This document shows positions 25,631 to 33,952 of a stretch of 64,000 nucleotides of DNA, in pieces. The notes below the pieces were generated by a model. The model did not search any database and was not told the DNA's origin. It saw nothing but the letters and a program-made list of their open reading frames with translations. Source of the stretch: Chloroflexota bacterium (GTDB lineage Bacteria > Chloroflexota > Anaerolineae > Anaerolineales > Villigracilaceae); contig JACPVF010000015.1 in the NCBI GenBank assembly GCA_016191845.1, positions 279,258 through 343,257 of the forward strand. Reading direction: 5' to 3'. The position numbers and the translations under genes are program-made. The stretch's first letter is position 1. Each line of letters starts with the position of its first letter.

Positions 25631-25636
25631 TATAAT
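25631..25636 (+). promoter_or_regulatory. -10 box for the DHA2 exporter gene
   Basis: CCGTATAAT lies 36 bases upstream of the ATG. AGAGGTG serves as ribosome-binding site. Confidence 0.5.
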
Positions 25637-25672
25637 CCCCCCCGTTAAATTCCCCTCAGAGGTGTTTCTTAT

Positions 25673-27289
25673 ATGAAACAGGTTTCGACTGGTTTGGAAC
25701 CGAAATGGAAAGTTTTGATTTCGGTCATGTTCGGTATTTTCATGGTCATCCTCGATTCGACCATTGTCAACATTGCCTTTCCCACCTTGCGGCGTGAGTT
25801 TGGCGCGACCCTTTCGGATGCGCAGTGGGTATTGAGTGTGTACGTGCTGGCGTTGGGCGTGACCACGCCCGTCTCGGGTTTCCTGGCCGATCGCTTTGGC
25901 ATCAAGCGCATGTACCTGTTGGGGATCGGGATCTTTGCCCTCGGCTCCCTGTTGTGCGGACTTGCTCCGACCCTGGGCATGTTAATCCTGGCCCGTGCCT
26001 TGCAGGGTTTCGGCGGTGGGATTGCCATGCCGCTGGGTCCTGCGCAACTGTATCGCGCCTTCCCCCCAAAGGAGCAGGGTACCGCGCTGGGCATCTTCGG
26101 CATCGCCCTGGTGGCGGCGCCCGCCCTGGGTCCCATCCTCGGCGGTTGGCTGGTGGACCTCAACATCTGGCGCGCCATCTTCTTCATCAACGTGCCGATC
26201 GGCATCCTGGGCGTTATTCTGGGTTCACAGTTTCTGCTCGATTATCGCCTGGACCGTCGTCCGCGTTTTGACCCGCTGGGCCTGATCACGGCCGTGGTGG
26301 GATTCGGCTCCGTGCTGTATGCCGCCACCATCGCCGAAACCAACGGCTGGACGGGTTCTGCGACGTTGTTCTGGTTCGGTCTGGGGCTGGTGTCCCTGGT
26401 CTTGCACGTCTTCGTGGAATTAAAGGTGGCCAAGGAACCGATGATGAACCTGAATCTGTTCACCAATCCGACCTTCCTGAACGCCAGCCTGGTCGGATAC
26501 GTTGCCACCGTGGCGTTGTTCGGCGCGGAATTTCTGATGCCGATCTACCTGCAGGCCTTTCGCGGCCGCTCCGCCCTGGACGCGGGCCTGATCCTGCTTG
26601 CGGTGGCCGCCACCTCCGCTGTGGCCACGCCGCTGGCGGGTCGTCTGTTCGACAAGATCGGTCCGCGCGCCATCATGGTGACGGGCTTCGTGATCCTGTG
26701 CATCAACACCTGGCAGTTGTCCAAGATCGAGGGGGCCACGTCGATCAATTACATTGTCTTCCTGCTGGCCCTGCGCGGATTGGCCGTGGGCTTGACGATG
26801 CAGACCTCCTACGTCACGGCTCTGAGCAGTATTCCGCTCAACCTGCTTCCGCGTGGCTCGTCCCTCTTGAACAGTACCCGTTCGGTGGTGCAGGCGGTGT
26901 CGGTGGCGGCGTTGGCCACCCTGCTGGTCAGCTCCCTGTCGCCTGCGGTGAAGGCCCAGCAGGATCAGATGCAGGAAACGATGGTTACTGAAACTGCACC
27001 CTTTGGCGTGTGCGAGACGCCCGGCGTAGCCGCAGCAGACAATTTGCCTCCCTCGGCGAAGGCGTCCCTGGCTGCCATGCCTGCCGCAGCGGCGGATGCG
27101 GCCAAGGCCAAGATCCTGTCTGGGCTGCAGGTGGCGTGTGACGAGTCCATGCAGGGCTTTGAATCGGCCTATCGCATCACTTTTTATGCGTCCATTGGCG
27201 CGCTGATCCTGGCGGCCTTCCTGCCGGGTTGGCCCGCCAAATGGGGCGGACGCGGATCCACGCAAACGCCCATGGCTGGCGGACATTAA
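25673..27289 (+). CDS. DHA2-type multidrug exporter (MFS, EmrB/QacA family)
   Basis: A 538-residue, 14-span major facilitator protein. Motif C-like and motif A-like segments are seen: LDSTIVNIAFPTLRREF in span 1, QWVLSVYVLALGVTTPVSG, LADRFGIKRMYLLG, and RALQGFGGGIAMPLG. The pattern is that of proton-coupled drug exporters. A soluble stretch of about 85 residues between the last two spans is rich in Ala, Lys and Gln and contains two Cys; this is longer than usual. No membrane-fusion partner (EmrA-like) gene is next to it. The substrate is unknown. Confidence 0.92.
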   Translation: MKQVSTGLEPKWKVLISVMFGIFMVILDSTIVNIAFPTLRREFGATLSDAQWVLSVYVLALGVTTPVSGFLADRFGIKRMYLLGIGIFALGSLLCGLAPTLGMLILARALQGFGGGIAMPLGPAQLYRAFPPKEQGTALGIFGIALVAAPALGPILGGWLVDLNIWRAIFFINVPIGILGVILGSQFLLDYRLDRRPRFDPLGLITAVVGFGSVLYAATIAETNGWTGSATLFWFGLGLVSLVLHVFVELKVAKEPMMNLNLFTNPTFLNASLVGYVATVALFGAEFLMPIYLQAFRGRSALDAGLILLAVAATSAVATPLAGRLFDKIGPRAIMVTGFVILCINTWQLSKIEGATSINYIVFLLALRGLAVGLTMQTSYVTALSSIPLNLLPRGSSLLNSTRSVVQAVSVAALATLLVSSLSPAVKAQQDQMQETMVTETAPFGVCETPGVAAADNLPPSAKASLAAMPAAAADAAKAKILSGLQVACDESMQGFESAYRITFYASIGALILAAFLPGWPAKWGGRGSTQTPMAGGH

Positions 27290-27300
27290 TAGCGAATCTA

Positions 27301-27353
27301 TTCGCGCTGAGCGGAGGGGCGAGTGCTCGTCGAGACCCGTAGTCGAAGCGCAG
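27301..27353. repeat. Dispersed palindromic repeat, copy D
   Basis: TTCGCGCTGAGCGGAG at one end and AGTCGAAGCGCAG at the other are the same ends as those of copy C. A 24-base middle lies between. It sits directly downstream of the exporter gene. Confidence 0.65.
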
Positions 27354-27383
27354 GGTTAAGAGAACAACTCACATTCAAATAAA

Positions 27384-27412
27384 AACTCGGATGCCATCGC
27401 GACATCCGAGTT
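27384..27412 (-). terminator. Terminator of metG
   Basis: A 10-bp perfect stem (AACTCGGATG / CATCCGAGTT) follows the metG stop codon. On the minus strand it runs into TTTTT. It may also act on the convergent exporter transcript. Confidence 0.88.
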
Positions 27413-27417
27413 GTTGT

Positions 27418-29208
27418 TTACTTTCCTAATCTGGCCCGTTCTTCCTCGGCCACGCTGGGCTCGAGTTTCTTGAAGAGCGGGGTGGGCTGGTTGAGGCTTT
27501 GCCCAGGTTTCAGGTCGCTGGGGTGCCAGTACGAGCCGTCAACGGGTTTATAGCGCAGTACCTTGTGCTCGCCAAGCGCGTCCTTTACGACCTCGGTGTA
27601 TTGCTCACCGAAGAGCGGCGTCTCATAGCCGAAGAACTCGTGCAGGCGCTGGGACGTGAAGGGCAGGAAGGGCGCGAATAGCACCTTGAGCGAGTCGATG
27701 GCCTTCAGGGCGGTGTAGACCGTCTTGGCGGCGGCGTCCTTGTCGGTTTTGACTGCCGACCATGGGGCCTGTACGTCGAGATATTGGTTGACGGCGGTGG
27801 CCAGCTTCATGGTCTCGCCCAGGGCGGAGCGCAGGCGCACGGCTTCGAGTTCCGCACCCACAGCCTGGAAACCGTTCTCGATGGTGGCCAGCAGGGCCAG
27901 GTCCGCTTCACGCAGGGTGGCGGGGTCCACATTGGGCACGTGACCTTCCCAGTGCTTGTAGCAGAACGACAGCACACGATTGGCCAGGTTACCCCAGGTG
28001 GCAACCAGCTCGTTGTTGTTGCGCGCCACAAACTCGGCCCAATCCCAGTCACTGTCCTTGGCTTCGGGCATATTGATGGTCAGGTAATAGCGTACGGCGT
28101 CGGGGTCGAAGCGGGTCAACACGTCGCGGCCCCACACGGCCCAATTGCGCGAGCCGCTGATCTTCTTGCCTTCCAGGTTCATGAACTGATTGGCGGGCAC
28201 GTCGTAGGGCAGGATCAGCGGGATTTCCTCGCCCGCGAAGATCTCCATGAAGGCGCTGCCCACGCCCATCAGTTCGGCGGGCCACAGCGAGGTATGGAAG
28301 AAGATATTGTCCTTGCCGATGAAGTGGAACTGCTTGGCAGCGGGATTGGTCCACCACTCGCGCCAGGCCTCCGCTTGACCTGTGACCTGGCTCCACTCAA
28401 TGGGCGCGGAGAGGTAGCCGATGACGGCCTCGAACCACACGTACAGGCACTTGCCGTCCCAGCCTGCGACGGGCACGGGGATGCCCCAGTCCAGGTCGCG
28501 GGTGATCGCGCGCGGCTTGAGCCCTTCGGCCTCGATCTTGCGCAGCGACTCGCCCAGCACGGTCTCGCGCAGGTGGTCGGAGCGGTCCTGTAGATATTTC
28601 TTGACGTCAGGCTCGAGCTTCGAGAGGTCGATGTAGAAATGCTCGGTGTCGCGCAACTCGGGTGAGGAGTTGTCGCCCTCGACCTTCGAGCGCGGGTTGA
28701 CCAGCTTGGTCGGGTCGAGTACGTTGCCGCACGCGTCGCATTGATCGGAGCGCGCACCCTCGGTGCCGCAGATGTAACAGGTCCCTTCCACGTAGCGGTC
28801 GGGCAGGAAGCGGTTCAGCCCGGGCGAAAACCATTGCGGCTCGACCTTCGTGAAGAGGAAGCCGTTCTTCTGCAAGGCCAGGAAGATGCTCTGCGAGACC
28901 TTGAAGTGATTCTCGCTGTGCGTGGTGGTGTACAGGTCGTAGGTGATGCCGATCTTCTGGAACAGATCGATGAAGCCTTCGTGATAGATTTTGTAAACTT
29001 CCTCGACGGGCTTGCCGAGTTTGTCTGCGCTCATCGTGACGGGCGTGCCGTGCGAGTCAGTGCCTGTGATCATCAGCACCTTGTCGCCTTTTAGACGGTG
29101 ATAGCGTGCGGCGATGTCACCCGGCAGGTGAGAACCCGTCAGGTTGCCCACATGGATCTCAGCGTTGGCGTAAGGCCAGGCAACAGCAATTAAGATATTT
29201 TCAGGCAT
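27418..29208 (-). CDS. metG: Methionyl-tRNA synthetase
   Basis: A 596-residue class-I synthetase charging tRNA(Met). The HIGH-type motif is HVGN in NAEIHVGNLTGSHLPGD, the zinc knuckle is CYICGTEGARSDQCDACG, and the KMSKS loop appears as KKISGSRN, a known KISxS variant. It ends after the anticodon-binding helical domain and lacks the C-terminal EMAP/Trbp dimerisation domain of longer enzymes. TGGAGG precedes the ATG. Upstream lies a Met-rich leader ORF and a terminator hairpin, so expression is probably controlled by attenuation according to charged tRNA(Met). Confidence 0.97.
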   Translation of the reverse strand: MPENILIAVAWPYANAEIHVGNLTGSHLPGDIAARYHRLKGDKVLMITGTDSHGTPVTMSADKLGKPVEEVYKIYHEGFIDLFQKIGITYDLYTTTHSENHFKVSQSIFLALQKNGFLFTKVEPQWFSPGLNRFLPDRYVEGTCYICGTEGARSDQCDACGNVLDPTKLVNPRSKVEGDNSSPELRDTEHFYIDLSKLEPDVKKYLQDRSDHLRETVLGESLRKIEAEGLKPRAITRDLDWGIPVPVAGWDGKCLYVWFEAVIGYLSAPIEWSQVTGQAEAWREWWTNPAAKQFHFIGKDNIFFHTSLWPAELMGVGSAFMEIFAGEEIPLILPYDVPANQFMNLEGKKISGSRNWAVWGRDVLTRFDPDAVRYYLTINMPEAKDSDWDWAEFVARNNNELVATWGNLANRVLSFCYKHWEGHVPNVDPATLREADLALLATIENGFQAVGAELEAVRLRSALGETMKLATAVNQYLDVQAPWSAVKTDKDAAAKTVYTALKAIDSLKVLFAPFLPFTSQRLHEFFGYETPLFGEQYTEVVKDALGEHKVLRYKPVDGSYWHPSDLKPGQSLNQPTPLFKKLEPSVAEEERARLGK

Positions 29209-29339
29209 TCAGGCCTCCATAAGGATCATTGCGAGCGAGTCAATCTCTTCGCAATAATTGGTTTTAATTTATTGTCTTGATAAAGTCGCTTCGAGCACAT
29301 CACATTGCCCTTGCAACGACAGGGCTTTACAAACAAAAA
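29209..29339 (-). other. metG leader between attenuator and start codon
   Basis: This 131-base stretch has no gene. It holds a GCCCT / AGGGC hairpin just after the terminator T-run and the repeat described next. TGGAGG stands before metG. It would be transcribed only when the upstream terminator is bypassed. Confidence 0.6.
29228..29255. repeat. Small inverted repeat ATTGCGA...TCGCAAT in the metG leader
   Basis: Seven-base arms flank GCGAGTCAATCTCT. The text resembles a dispersed ATTGCGAGCGA-type intergenic palindrome found in many bacterial genomes; that wider link is from memory only. Confidence 0.45.
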
Positions 29340-29362
29340 GGCTGTCCGCATCGTGGACAGCC
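29340..29362 (-). terminator. Attenuator: terminator hairpin between leader peptide and metG
   Basis: An 8-bp perfect stem (GGCTGTCC / GGACAGCC) with a seven-base loop runs into TTTTTGTTTG on the minus strand, 24 bases after the leader stop codon. Its 5' arm and loop (GCTGTCCACG) can pair instead with CGTGGAGAGC at the end of the leader ORF, 9 of 10 positions, which would prevent the terminator from forming. Confidence 0.85.
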
Positions 29363-29385
29363 CGTTTTGATTCAGGAATGCTGAA

Positions 29386-29472
29386 CTAACGTGCTCTCCA
29401 CGTGCGGCAAGACATCTCCATTCGCATGGCCATGGTCATTGGCACCATTGGAAAAGCGGGCTTGAAGTTCAT
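29386..29472 (-). CDS. Met-rich leader peptide of metG (28 codons)
   Basis: The frame reads ATG to TAG and encodes MNFKPAFP, then MVPMTMAMRMEM, then SCRTWRAR. Six Met codons stand within twelve codons (9, 12, 14, 16, 18, 20). A TAAAAT box ends eight bases before the ATG, so translation is probably leaderless. The end of the frame (codons 24-27) contains the sequence that can pair with the terminator's 5' arm, and a small hairpin ACGTG / CACGT next to the stop. Ribosomes stalled at Met codons would leave that segment free and allow readthrough into metG; ribosomes reaching the stop would cover it. This is inferred from sequence only. The peptide itself probably has no function. Confidence 0.8.
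   Translation of the reverse strand: MNFKPAFPMVPMTMAMRMEMSCRTWRAR
29393..29402 (-). promoter_or_regulatory. Antiterminator segment within the leader ORF
   Basis: CGTGGAGAGC pairs with GCTGTCCACG of the terminator (positions 29352-29361) with a single G-G mismatch. It starts 10 bases after the last Met codon of the leader. Confidence 0.7.
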
Positions 29473-29480
29473 AGGCCGCT

Positions 29481-29486
29481 ATTTTA
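29481..29486 (-). promoter_or_regulatory. -10 box for the metG leader transcript
   Basis: TAAAAT ends eight bases before the leader ATG, in line with the leaderless spacing of other genes here. No good -35 is visible. Confidence 0.6.
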
Positions 29487-29539
29487 CTACAACCGTTTCA
29501 TTTCACATAGGAATCTTATCTCGTTCCTTGGCGAATCAA

Positions 29540-29569
29540 AAAACTGTCCCAGAAACCTGGGACAGTTTT
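29540..29569 (-). terminator. Terminator after the small lipoprotein gene
   Basis: A 12-bp perfect stem (AAAACTGTCCCA / TGGGACAGTTTT) with a six-base loop ends in TTTTTTG on the minus strand. It separates the lipoprotein gene from the metG leader unit. Confidence 0.9.
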
Positions 29570-29589
29570 GGATCGTGCTTGAGCAAAGG

Positions 29590-30048
29590 CTATTGATTCA
29601 ATTCGGCCTGGACCTGTTCGAAGAGCGGGCCAATGGCTGCGAATTCGTCCAGGGCGGCCATCATGGCATCCTTGTCCTGGGATTCCAGTGCAGACTTCAT
29701 GTCCGAAACGAACAGGCTGGTCTGGTCACTGATCTGCACAAGCAGGTTGTTGAGGTCGGTCCACTTTTCAGGCACCTGGTCAGTAGGCGTGGCAGCCATG
29801 GTCTGGGCAGCCGATTCCATGTGGTCAAGCGCGGCGAAAGTGGCATCCATCCAGGCCTGATCGTTGAGAGCGTCGTTATTGATACTGTCGAACTGGGTAC
29901 CGACCTCGTTTATAGCGGTGTTGTAATCTTCAACAGCGGGGGCCAGATTGGTGAAGTAGGTCTCTTCAGCGCTGGGTCCGCAACCAGTGACGGCCAGAGT
30001 CAGCGTGAGGACAAACATGAATAGGGCGAAGCGTTTCAATGTGGACAC
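29590..30048 (-). CDS. Small lipoprotein, helical, unknown function
   Basis: A 152-residue protein. I choose the GTG start because GGAGATG stands just before it and it leaves a normal lipoprotein signal peptide (STLKRFALFMFVLTLTLAVTGCG, lipobox AVTGC); the frame extends 51 bases further without a site. The mature part is acidic and helical, with many Gln, Asp and Met residues and no motif I recognise. It has a clear promoter and its own terminator, so it is a monocistronic gene placed between rpoD and metG. Confidence 0.75.
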   Translation of the reverse strand: MSTLKRFALFMFVLTLTLAVTGCGPSAEETYFTNLAPAVEDYNTAINEVGTQFDSINNDALNDQAWMDATFAALDHMESAAQTMAATPTDQVPEKWTDLNNLLVQISDQTSLFVSDMKSALESQDKDAMMAALDEFAAIGPLFEQVQAELNQ

Positions 30049-30082
30049 GGTGCATCTCCTGATTGTGAAAAAATATGCGAAT

Positions 30083-30110
30083 ATAATACCCCTGCTCAAT
30101 CAGGAATCAA
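30083..30110 (-). promoter_or_regulatory. Promoter of the small lipoprotein gene
   Basis: TTGATT and TATTAT are 16 bases apart on the minus strand. The GTG start follows the -10 box by 34 bases. The rest of the gap up to the rpoD stop is AT-rich and shows no other signal. Confidence 0.65.
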
Positions 30111-30227
30111 GGATTTAAGCAATCTTAGCAAGTTATTGTCGATGCTTTGTAATGTATATCTTGGGTTGTCTAGATTTCCACCCTCAAGTTGTGTATGGGT
30201 GTTTGATAGTATCCGTAACCTTGATGA

Positions 30228-31379
30228 TTACAAATATTCCTTGAGTTGACCCGCCTGTTTGGGGTGACGCAGACGCCGCAGCGCGCGACCTTCGATCTGG
30301 CGGATGCGTTCGCGTGTCAGGCCGAATTTCTGTCCCACCTCTTCGAGCGTGTACGGGTTGCCGTCATCCAGGCCAAAGCGCAGGCGCAGGATGTGAGCCT
30401 CGCGCGGTGACAGGGACGCCAGCACCTCTTCGAGTTTTTCCTTGAGCATGGATTGGTACGCGCTTTGCAGCGGGGTGGGGCTGAACTCGTCTTCGATGAA
30501 GTGGCCCAACTCTGACTCCTCGTCGTCGCCGACGGGTGACTCGAGCGAGAGCGGCAGCCATGAGACCTTTGTGATCCACTGTACCTTGGCAACGCTCAAC
30601 TTCATCGCTTTGGCGATCTCTTCGACCGTGGGTTGGCGGCCGAGTGTTTGTTCCAACTCGTGGCTGGTTTTGTACATCTGACGGATGCGGTCGGTCATGT
30701 GCACGGGCACGCGGATGGTGCGTGCCTGGTCGGCAATGGCGCGTGTGATGGTCTGGCGGATCCACCAGGTGGCGTAAGTGGAGAAGCGGAATCCGCGTTT
30801 GTAGTCGTATTTCTCGACCGCTTTCATCAGGCCCAGATTGCCTTCCTGGATCAGGTCAAGGAAGGCCACGCCGCGCCCCATGTAGCGTTTGGCGATGCTG
30901 ACCACCAGGCGGGTGTTGGCCTTGATGAGATGTTCGCGGGCCAGCAATCCGTCCTGGATGACGGTGTCTAATTTGCGGCGCAGGGCGACGTTGGCGCGTC
31001 CGCTCAGCTTGAGGCGGTCCTTTTTGGCGCGACGTCCCTTTTCGATGCGGATGGCCAGGTCGAGTTCCTCGTCCACGGCCAGCAAGGGCACACGCGACAT
31101 TTCCTTGAGATACAAACCGACGGGGTCTTCGCTGGCAAGCGAATCGCCTGGGAGGAAGTCGAGGTCAAAAGTATCGGATTCAGGTTCGAGGTCGGGGGAA
31201 TCGTCTTCGGGGTCCATCACGTCCACGCCGCGATGGCGCAGGGCAGTCAACAGGACACGCATATGCTGGGCGTCGGCATCGGGTGCCACTTCCATCAGAT
31301 CGTCAGTGGTCAGGTAGCCTTGAACGTCAGCCTTTTCCATGAGCAGGTTGAGGGCCGCTTGCTGTCTCTTGTGTGCCAC
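30228..31379 (-). CDS. rpoD: Primary sigma factor (RpoD/SigA)
   Basis: A 383-residue housekeeping-type sigma factor. The start is a GTG with AAGGA eight bases upstream; the frame is open through the DUF177 gene but there is no site there. Region 1.1 is present in short form ([20 protein letters not shown]), then region 1.2 ([17 protein letters not shown]), regions 2.1-2.4 ([52 protein letters not shown]), region 3 and region 4.2 ([20 protein letters not shown]). No large non-conserved insert is found. It is probably co-transcribed with DUF177, whose stop is 20 bases upstream. Confidence 0.95.
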   Translation of the reverse strand: MAHKRQQAALNLLMEKADVQGYLTTDDLMEVAPDADAQHMRVLLTALRHRGVDVMDPEDDSPDLEPESDTFDLDFLPGDSLASEDPVGLYLKEMSRVPLLAVDEELDLAIRIEKGRRAKKDRLKLSGRANVALRRKLDTVIQDGLLAREHLIKANTRLVVSIAKRYMGRGVAFLDLIQEGNLGLMKAVEKYDYKRGFRFSTYATWWIRQTITRAIADQARTIRVPVHMTDRIRQMYKTSHELEQTLGRQPTVEEIAKAMKLSVAKVQWITKVSWLPLSLESPVGDDEESELGHFIEDEFSPTPLQSAYQSMLKEKLEEVLASLSPREAHILRLRFGLDDGNPYTLEEVGQKFGLTRERIRQIEGRALRRLRHPKQAGQLKEYL

Positions 31380-31399
31380 GGGGCCATCCTTGGACAGTG

Positions 31400-31906
31400 C
31401 TAGAGGAGTTTTTTCAGGACCGAGAAGGGTGAGTCGTTGTTTTCGGTGTGGTGGCCGCAGTCGACCAGGTTCAAGTTCTCGCCACACTCGGGACACAGGC
31501 CCTTGCACTCGGGCTTGCAGACCGGGCTGATGGGGACTTCCAGGAGGGCGTATTCGCGCAGGAGCGGTTCGAGATCGATGTGGGCATCGTCGGGCAGGAG
31601 CAGGCCCGAGTCGGTGATGGATTTTTTGTTGAAGGCGTACAGTTCGGTAAAGTCCCAATGCAGGCTGTACGGGAAGTTGGTGAGGCAGCGCACACATTCG
31701 AGCGTGATGCCGCCCTGGAACTCTCCCTGCACGAGCAGACCTTGCGGCGTGCGGCTGATGGTGGCCACGCCCGAGAAGTCCGTCAACGTCAAATCATCTT
31801 CGAGTTTGGCTTTCTCGAACTCAAAGGGAATCTTGTGGACGTATCCGACTTCTTCACTGATGATGAAGCCGACATTGATGCGGAATGGTTTACGAGGGTT
31901 GGTCAT
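31400..31906 (-). CDS. DUF177/YceD family protein (23S rRNA accumulation factor-like)
   Basis: A 168-residue YceD-like protein. It carries the conserved [10 protein letters not shown] segment and a cysteine cluster [16 protein letters not shown] that may bind zinc. In most bacteria the gene precedes rpmF (L32) and acts in 23S rRNA or L32 homeostasis. Here the next gene is rpoD and no rpmF-like frame is found in the window. A TACAAT box lies about 53 bases upstream of the ATG. Confidence 0.88.
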   Translation of the reverse strand: MTNPRKPFRINVGFIISEEVGYVHKIPFEFEKAKLEDDLTLTDFSGVATISRTPQGLLVQGEFQGGITLECVRCLTNFPYSLHWDFTELYAFNKKSITDSGLLLPDDAHIDLEPLLREYALLEVPISPVCKPECKGLCPECGENLNLVDCGHHTENNDSPFSVLKKLL

Positions 31907-31959
31907 GGCGACCGCTGGGGAGTGGATTCAGGCTTTCGCATAAGAAAACCTGTGCGCTC

Positions 31960-31965
31960 ATTGTA
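31960..31965 (-). promoter_or_regulatory. -10 box for the DUF177-rpoD pair
   Basis: TACAAT with a G-rich right flank lies upstream of DUF177. The leader would be about 45 bases long. Confidence 0.4.
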
Positions 31966-32056
31966 GCACGGGTGATTCTCATCGTCAAGTTTGCTGCGCG
32001 TAGCCAATCTGGGGGCGAACCAGCGATAAAAAAGCCGCCAAACGGCGGCTGAGGCT

Positions 32057-33022
32057 CTACATTCTGCGGTCGACGATGTATTTGGCCAGGCTTTCGAGGG
32101 CCTCGCGCTCCACCCCAGGGTGAAGTGGTTCGAGGCGGGCCAGGGCGCGGTCCACGAACTGACTGGCCTCCTGCATCGAGCGCTCGATGGCGTCGCTCTT
32201 GCGGATGTTCTCGATCAGGCGGGCCATGTTTTCGGCATGAGTCCAGCCGCCGTTGGGCAGGGACTGCACGTCGGGGTCGTTGGGATGGGATTCGGCGTAG
32301 TAGATGGCGGGCAGGGTGACCAGACCGTTGAGCAGGTCCGAGCCGACGGGCTTGCCGACGGCGGCCTGGTCGCCGTTGAAGTCGAGGATGTCATCCACGA
32401 CCTGGAAGGCCATGCCGATCTGGTAGCCGAAGTCGCGCATGGACTCGATCAAGTCCTCATCCACAGGACTGACCATGGCGGCGGCGCGCGAGGTCATCTC
32501 GAAGAGCGAGGCGGTCTTGGCGTAGATGCGCTTGTAGTAGTTGTCACGCTCGATCAGGCCGCGCGAGGAGAACATCTGGGTCAACTCACCGTTGACGATG
32601 ATGGCCAGGGTTTCGGAGAAGGCCTTCATCAGCGGCAGGTGATCGGTCTCGGCGGCCAGTTTGGCGGCGCGCGCGAAGAGGAAGTCGCCCGTCAGCACCG
32701 TGGCAGGCGGGGACCAACGCGCGTTGAGGGTGGGGATGCCGCGGCGCAGGAGCGCTCCGTCGATCAGGTCATCGTGGACCAGGGTGGCGGTGTGGAGCAA
32801 CTCCACGGCGGCGCCCAGGGTGATGAGCCGCGCCTCTTCGGCACCCAGCATGTTCCCGACCAACAGGCCGAGGGTGGGGCGGACGCGCTTTCCGCCCGCT
32901 GCAAGCAGATGTTCGAGCGCAGCGCGCAGGTCGGGGTGGGAATCGTCGGCCTGAACGCGCATGCGTTCTTCTACGAGTTTGACTTGTTCCTGGACAGGTG
33001 AAAGAAAGGATACCGTGCTCAA
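32057..33022 (-). CDS. Polyprenyl diphosphate synthase (trans-isoprenyl)
   Basis: A 321-residue prenyltransferase that elongates allylic diphosphates with isopentenyl diphosphate. The two aspartate-rich motifs are DDLID in LLHTATLVHDDLIDGALLRRG and DDILD in GMAFQVVDDILDFNGD; GGKRVRP and the KTASLFEMTSRAA segment are also typical. The product is probably a long-chain quinone or lipid-carrier precursor. I prefer a TTG start with GGGGAGA just before it, directly after the tatD stop; an ATG 33 bases upstream lacks a site and would overlap tatD. It lies downstream of tatD and is probably coupled to it. Confidence 0.92.
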   Translation of the reverse strand: MSTVSFLSPVQEQVKLVEERMRVQADDSHPDLRAALEHLLAAGGKRVRPTLGLLVGNMLGAEEARLITLGAAVELLHTATLVHDDLIDGALLRRGIPTLNARWSPPATVLTGDFLFARAAKLAAETDHLPLMKAFSETLAIIVNGELTQMFSSRGLIERDNYYKRIYAKTASLFEMTSRAAAMVSPVDEDLIESMRDFGYQIGMAFQVVDDILDFNGDQAAVGKPVGSDLLNGLVTLPAIYYAESHPNDPDVQSLPNGGWTHAENMARLIENIRKSDAIERSMQEASQFVDRALARLEPLHPGVEREALESLAKYIVDRRM

Positions 33023-33023
33023 A

Positions 33024-33857
33024 TCAGTCTCCCCAAGCGAAGAGCCGCGCCGCATTTCGAGCGGTGACGGCGGCGATCTCCACAGGGTCTTTGGATTGGA
33101 TTTCTGCTATTTTATCAGCAATATACCCCACAAAGGCAGGTTCGTTCCGTTTTCCTCGTTGTGGGACGGGGGCCAGAAAAGGCGCATCGGTCTCGATCAA
33201 TAGCCGTTCGAGGGGAAGCTGGCCGATGACCTGACGCTTTTGGTCGGCGTTTTTATACGTGACGGGTCCCGTCACGCCGATGTAAAAATTCAGGGACATG
33301 GCCTTCTGCGCGGTTTCGAGCGTACCGTTGAAGGAGTGCAGCACGCCAGGCCGCTCGGCCAGCGGATGCTGCGCGGCGACCAGGTCCGCGTGCCAGGTGG
33401 AGAGGATGTCGAGCAGGTCGGCGGAGGCGGGGCCCACCCAGGCGTCCTCGGCTTCGCGCATGTGGACGACGACGGGCAGGCCGACTTCCTTCGCCAGGGC
33501 CAGTTGCGTCTGGAAGGCTTCCCGTTGACGAGCCTGCTGGTCCGCATCCTTGACCCAGTAGTAATCGAGGCCGATCTCGCCAATGGCGACGACTTTCTTC
33601 GCAGATTGTGCAAGGTTTCGCAGATTCTCGACAGAGGACTCATCCCAGGTGTCGAGGTCGGTGGGATGGAAGCCGACCGCGGCGTAAATCATCGGATGGG
33701 CCTCCGCCAGGCTGACGGCGGCCAGGCTCGAGGTCCAGTGCAGGGCGGGGATGAGGATGCGCGTCAAGCCTGCGTCCACCGCGCGCTGGATCACGGCTTC
33801 ACGGTCCTCGTCGAATTTTTGGTAATCGAGGTGGCAGTGCGTGTCGGTCAGGTTCAT
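33024..33857 (-). CDS. tatD: TatD family metal-dependent hydrolase
   Basis: A 277-residue TIM-barrel hydrolase of the TatD DNase family. Metal ligands are seen in LTDTHCHLDYQ, AIGEIGLDYYW, VVVHMREAED, and LLIETDAPFLAPVP. Members act as 3'-5' exonucleases or in D-aminoacyl-tRNA and DNA quality control. The ATG is chosen over a TTG two codons earlier. It follows a TATAAT box by 15 bases with no Shine-Dalgarno site. Despite its name the gene is far from tatC and tatA here. Confidence 0.93.
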   Translation of the reverse strand: MNLTDTHCHLDYQKFDEDREAVIQRAVDAGLTRILIPALHWTSSLAAVSLAEAHPMIYAAVGFHPTDLDTWDESSVENLRNLAQSAKKVVAIGEIGLDYYWVKDADQQARQREAFQTQLALAKEVGLPVVVHMREAEDAWVGPASADLLDILSTWHADLVAAQHPLAERPGVLHSFNGTLETAQKAMSLNFYIGVTGPVTYKNADQKRQVIGQLPLERLLIETDAPFLAPVPQRGKRNEPAFVGYIADKIAEIQSKDPVEIAAVTARNAARLFAWGD

Positions 33858-33872
33858 GGGCAAGGCAGGCGC

Positions 33873-33878
33873 ATTATA
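33873..33878 (-). promoter_or_regulatory. -10 box for tatD
   Basis: GATATAAT lies 15 bases upstream of the ATG on the minus strand, giving a very short leader. Confidence 0.5.
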
Positions 33879-33909
33879 TCAGACAGACTTGGAGGAGCGC
33901 GGACAAAAA

Positions 33910-33937
33910 ACACCGCCAGAGATGTCTCTGGCGGTGT
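33910..33937 (-). terminator. Terminator of the phosphohexomutase gene
   Basis: A 13-bp perfect stem (ACACCGCCAGAGA / TCTCTGGCGGTGT) with a two-base loop runs into TTTTTT on the minus strand, just upstream of the tatD promoter. Confidence 0.92.
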
Positions 33938-33952
33938 CGGTTTTGCGGGGGT

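Noticed and set aside
29209..29339. T-box or SAM riboswitch upstream of metG
   Set aside because: No T-box AGGGTGGNACCGCG-like sequence and no SAM-I core could be recognised. The Met-codon attenuator accounts for the terminator.
29402..29596. 64-codon plus-strand frame over the metG leader
   Set aside because: No ribosome-binding site, it crosses the lipoprotein terminator hairpin, and it is antisense to the Met-rich leader unit that explains the region better.
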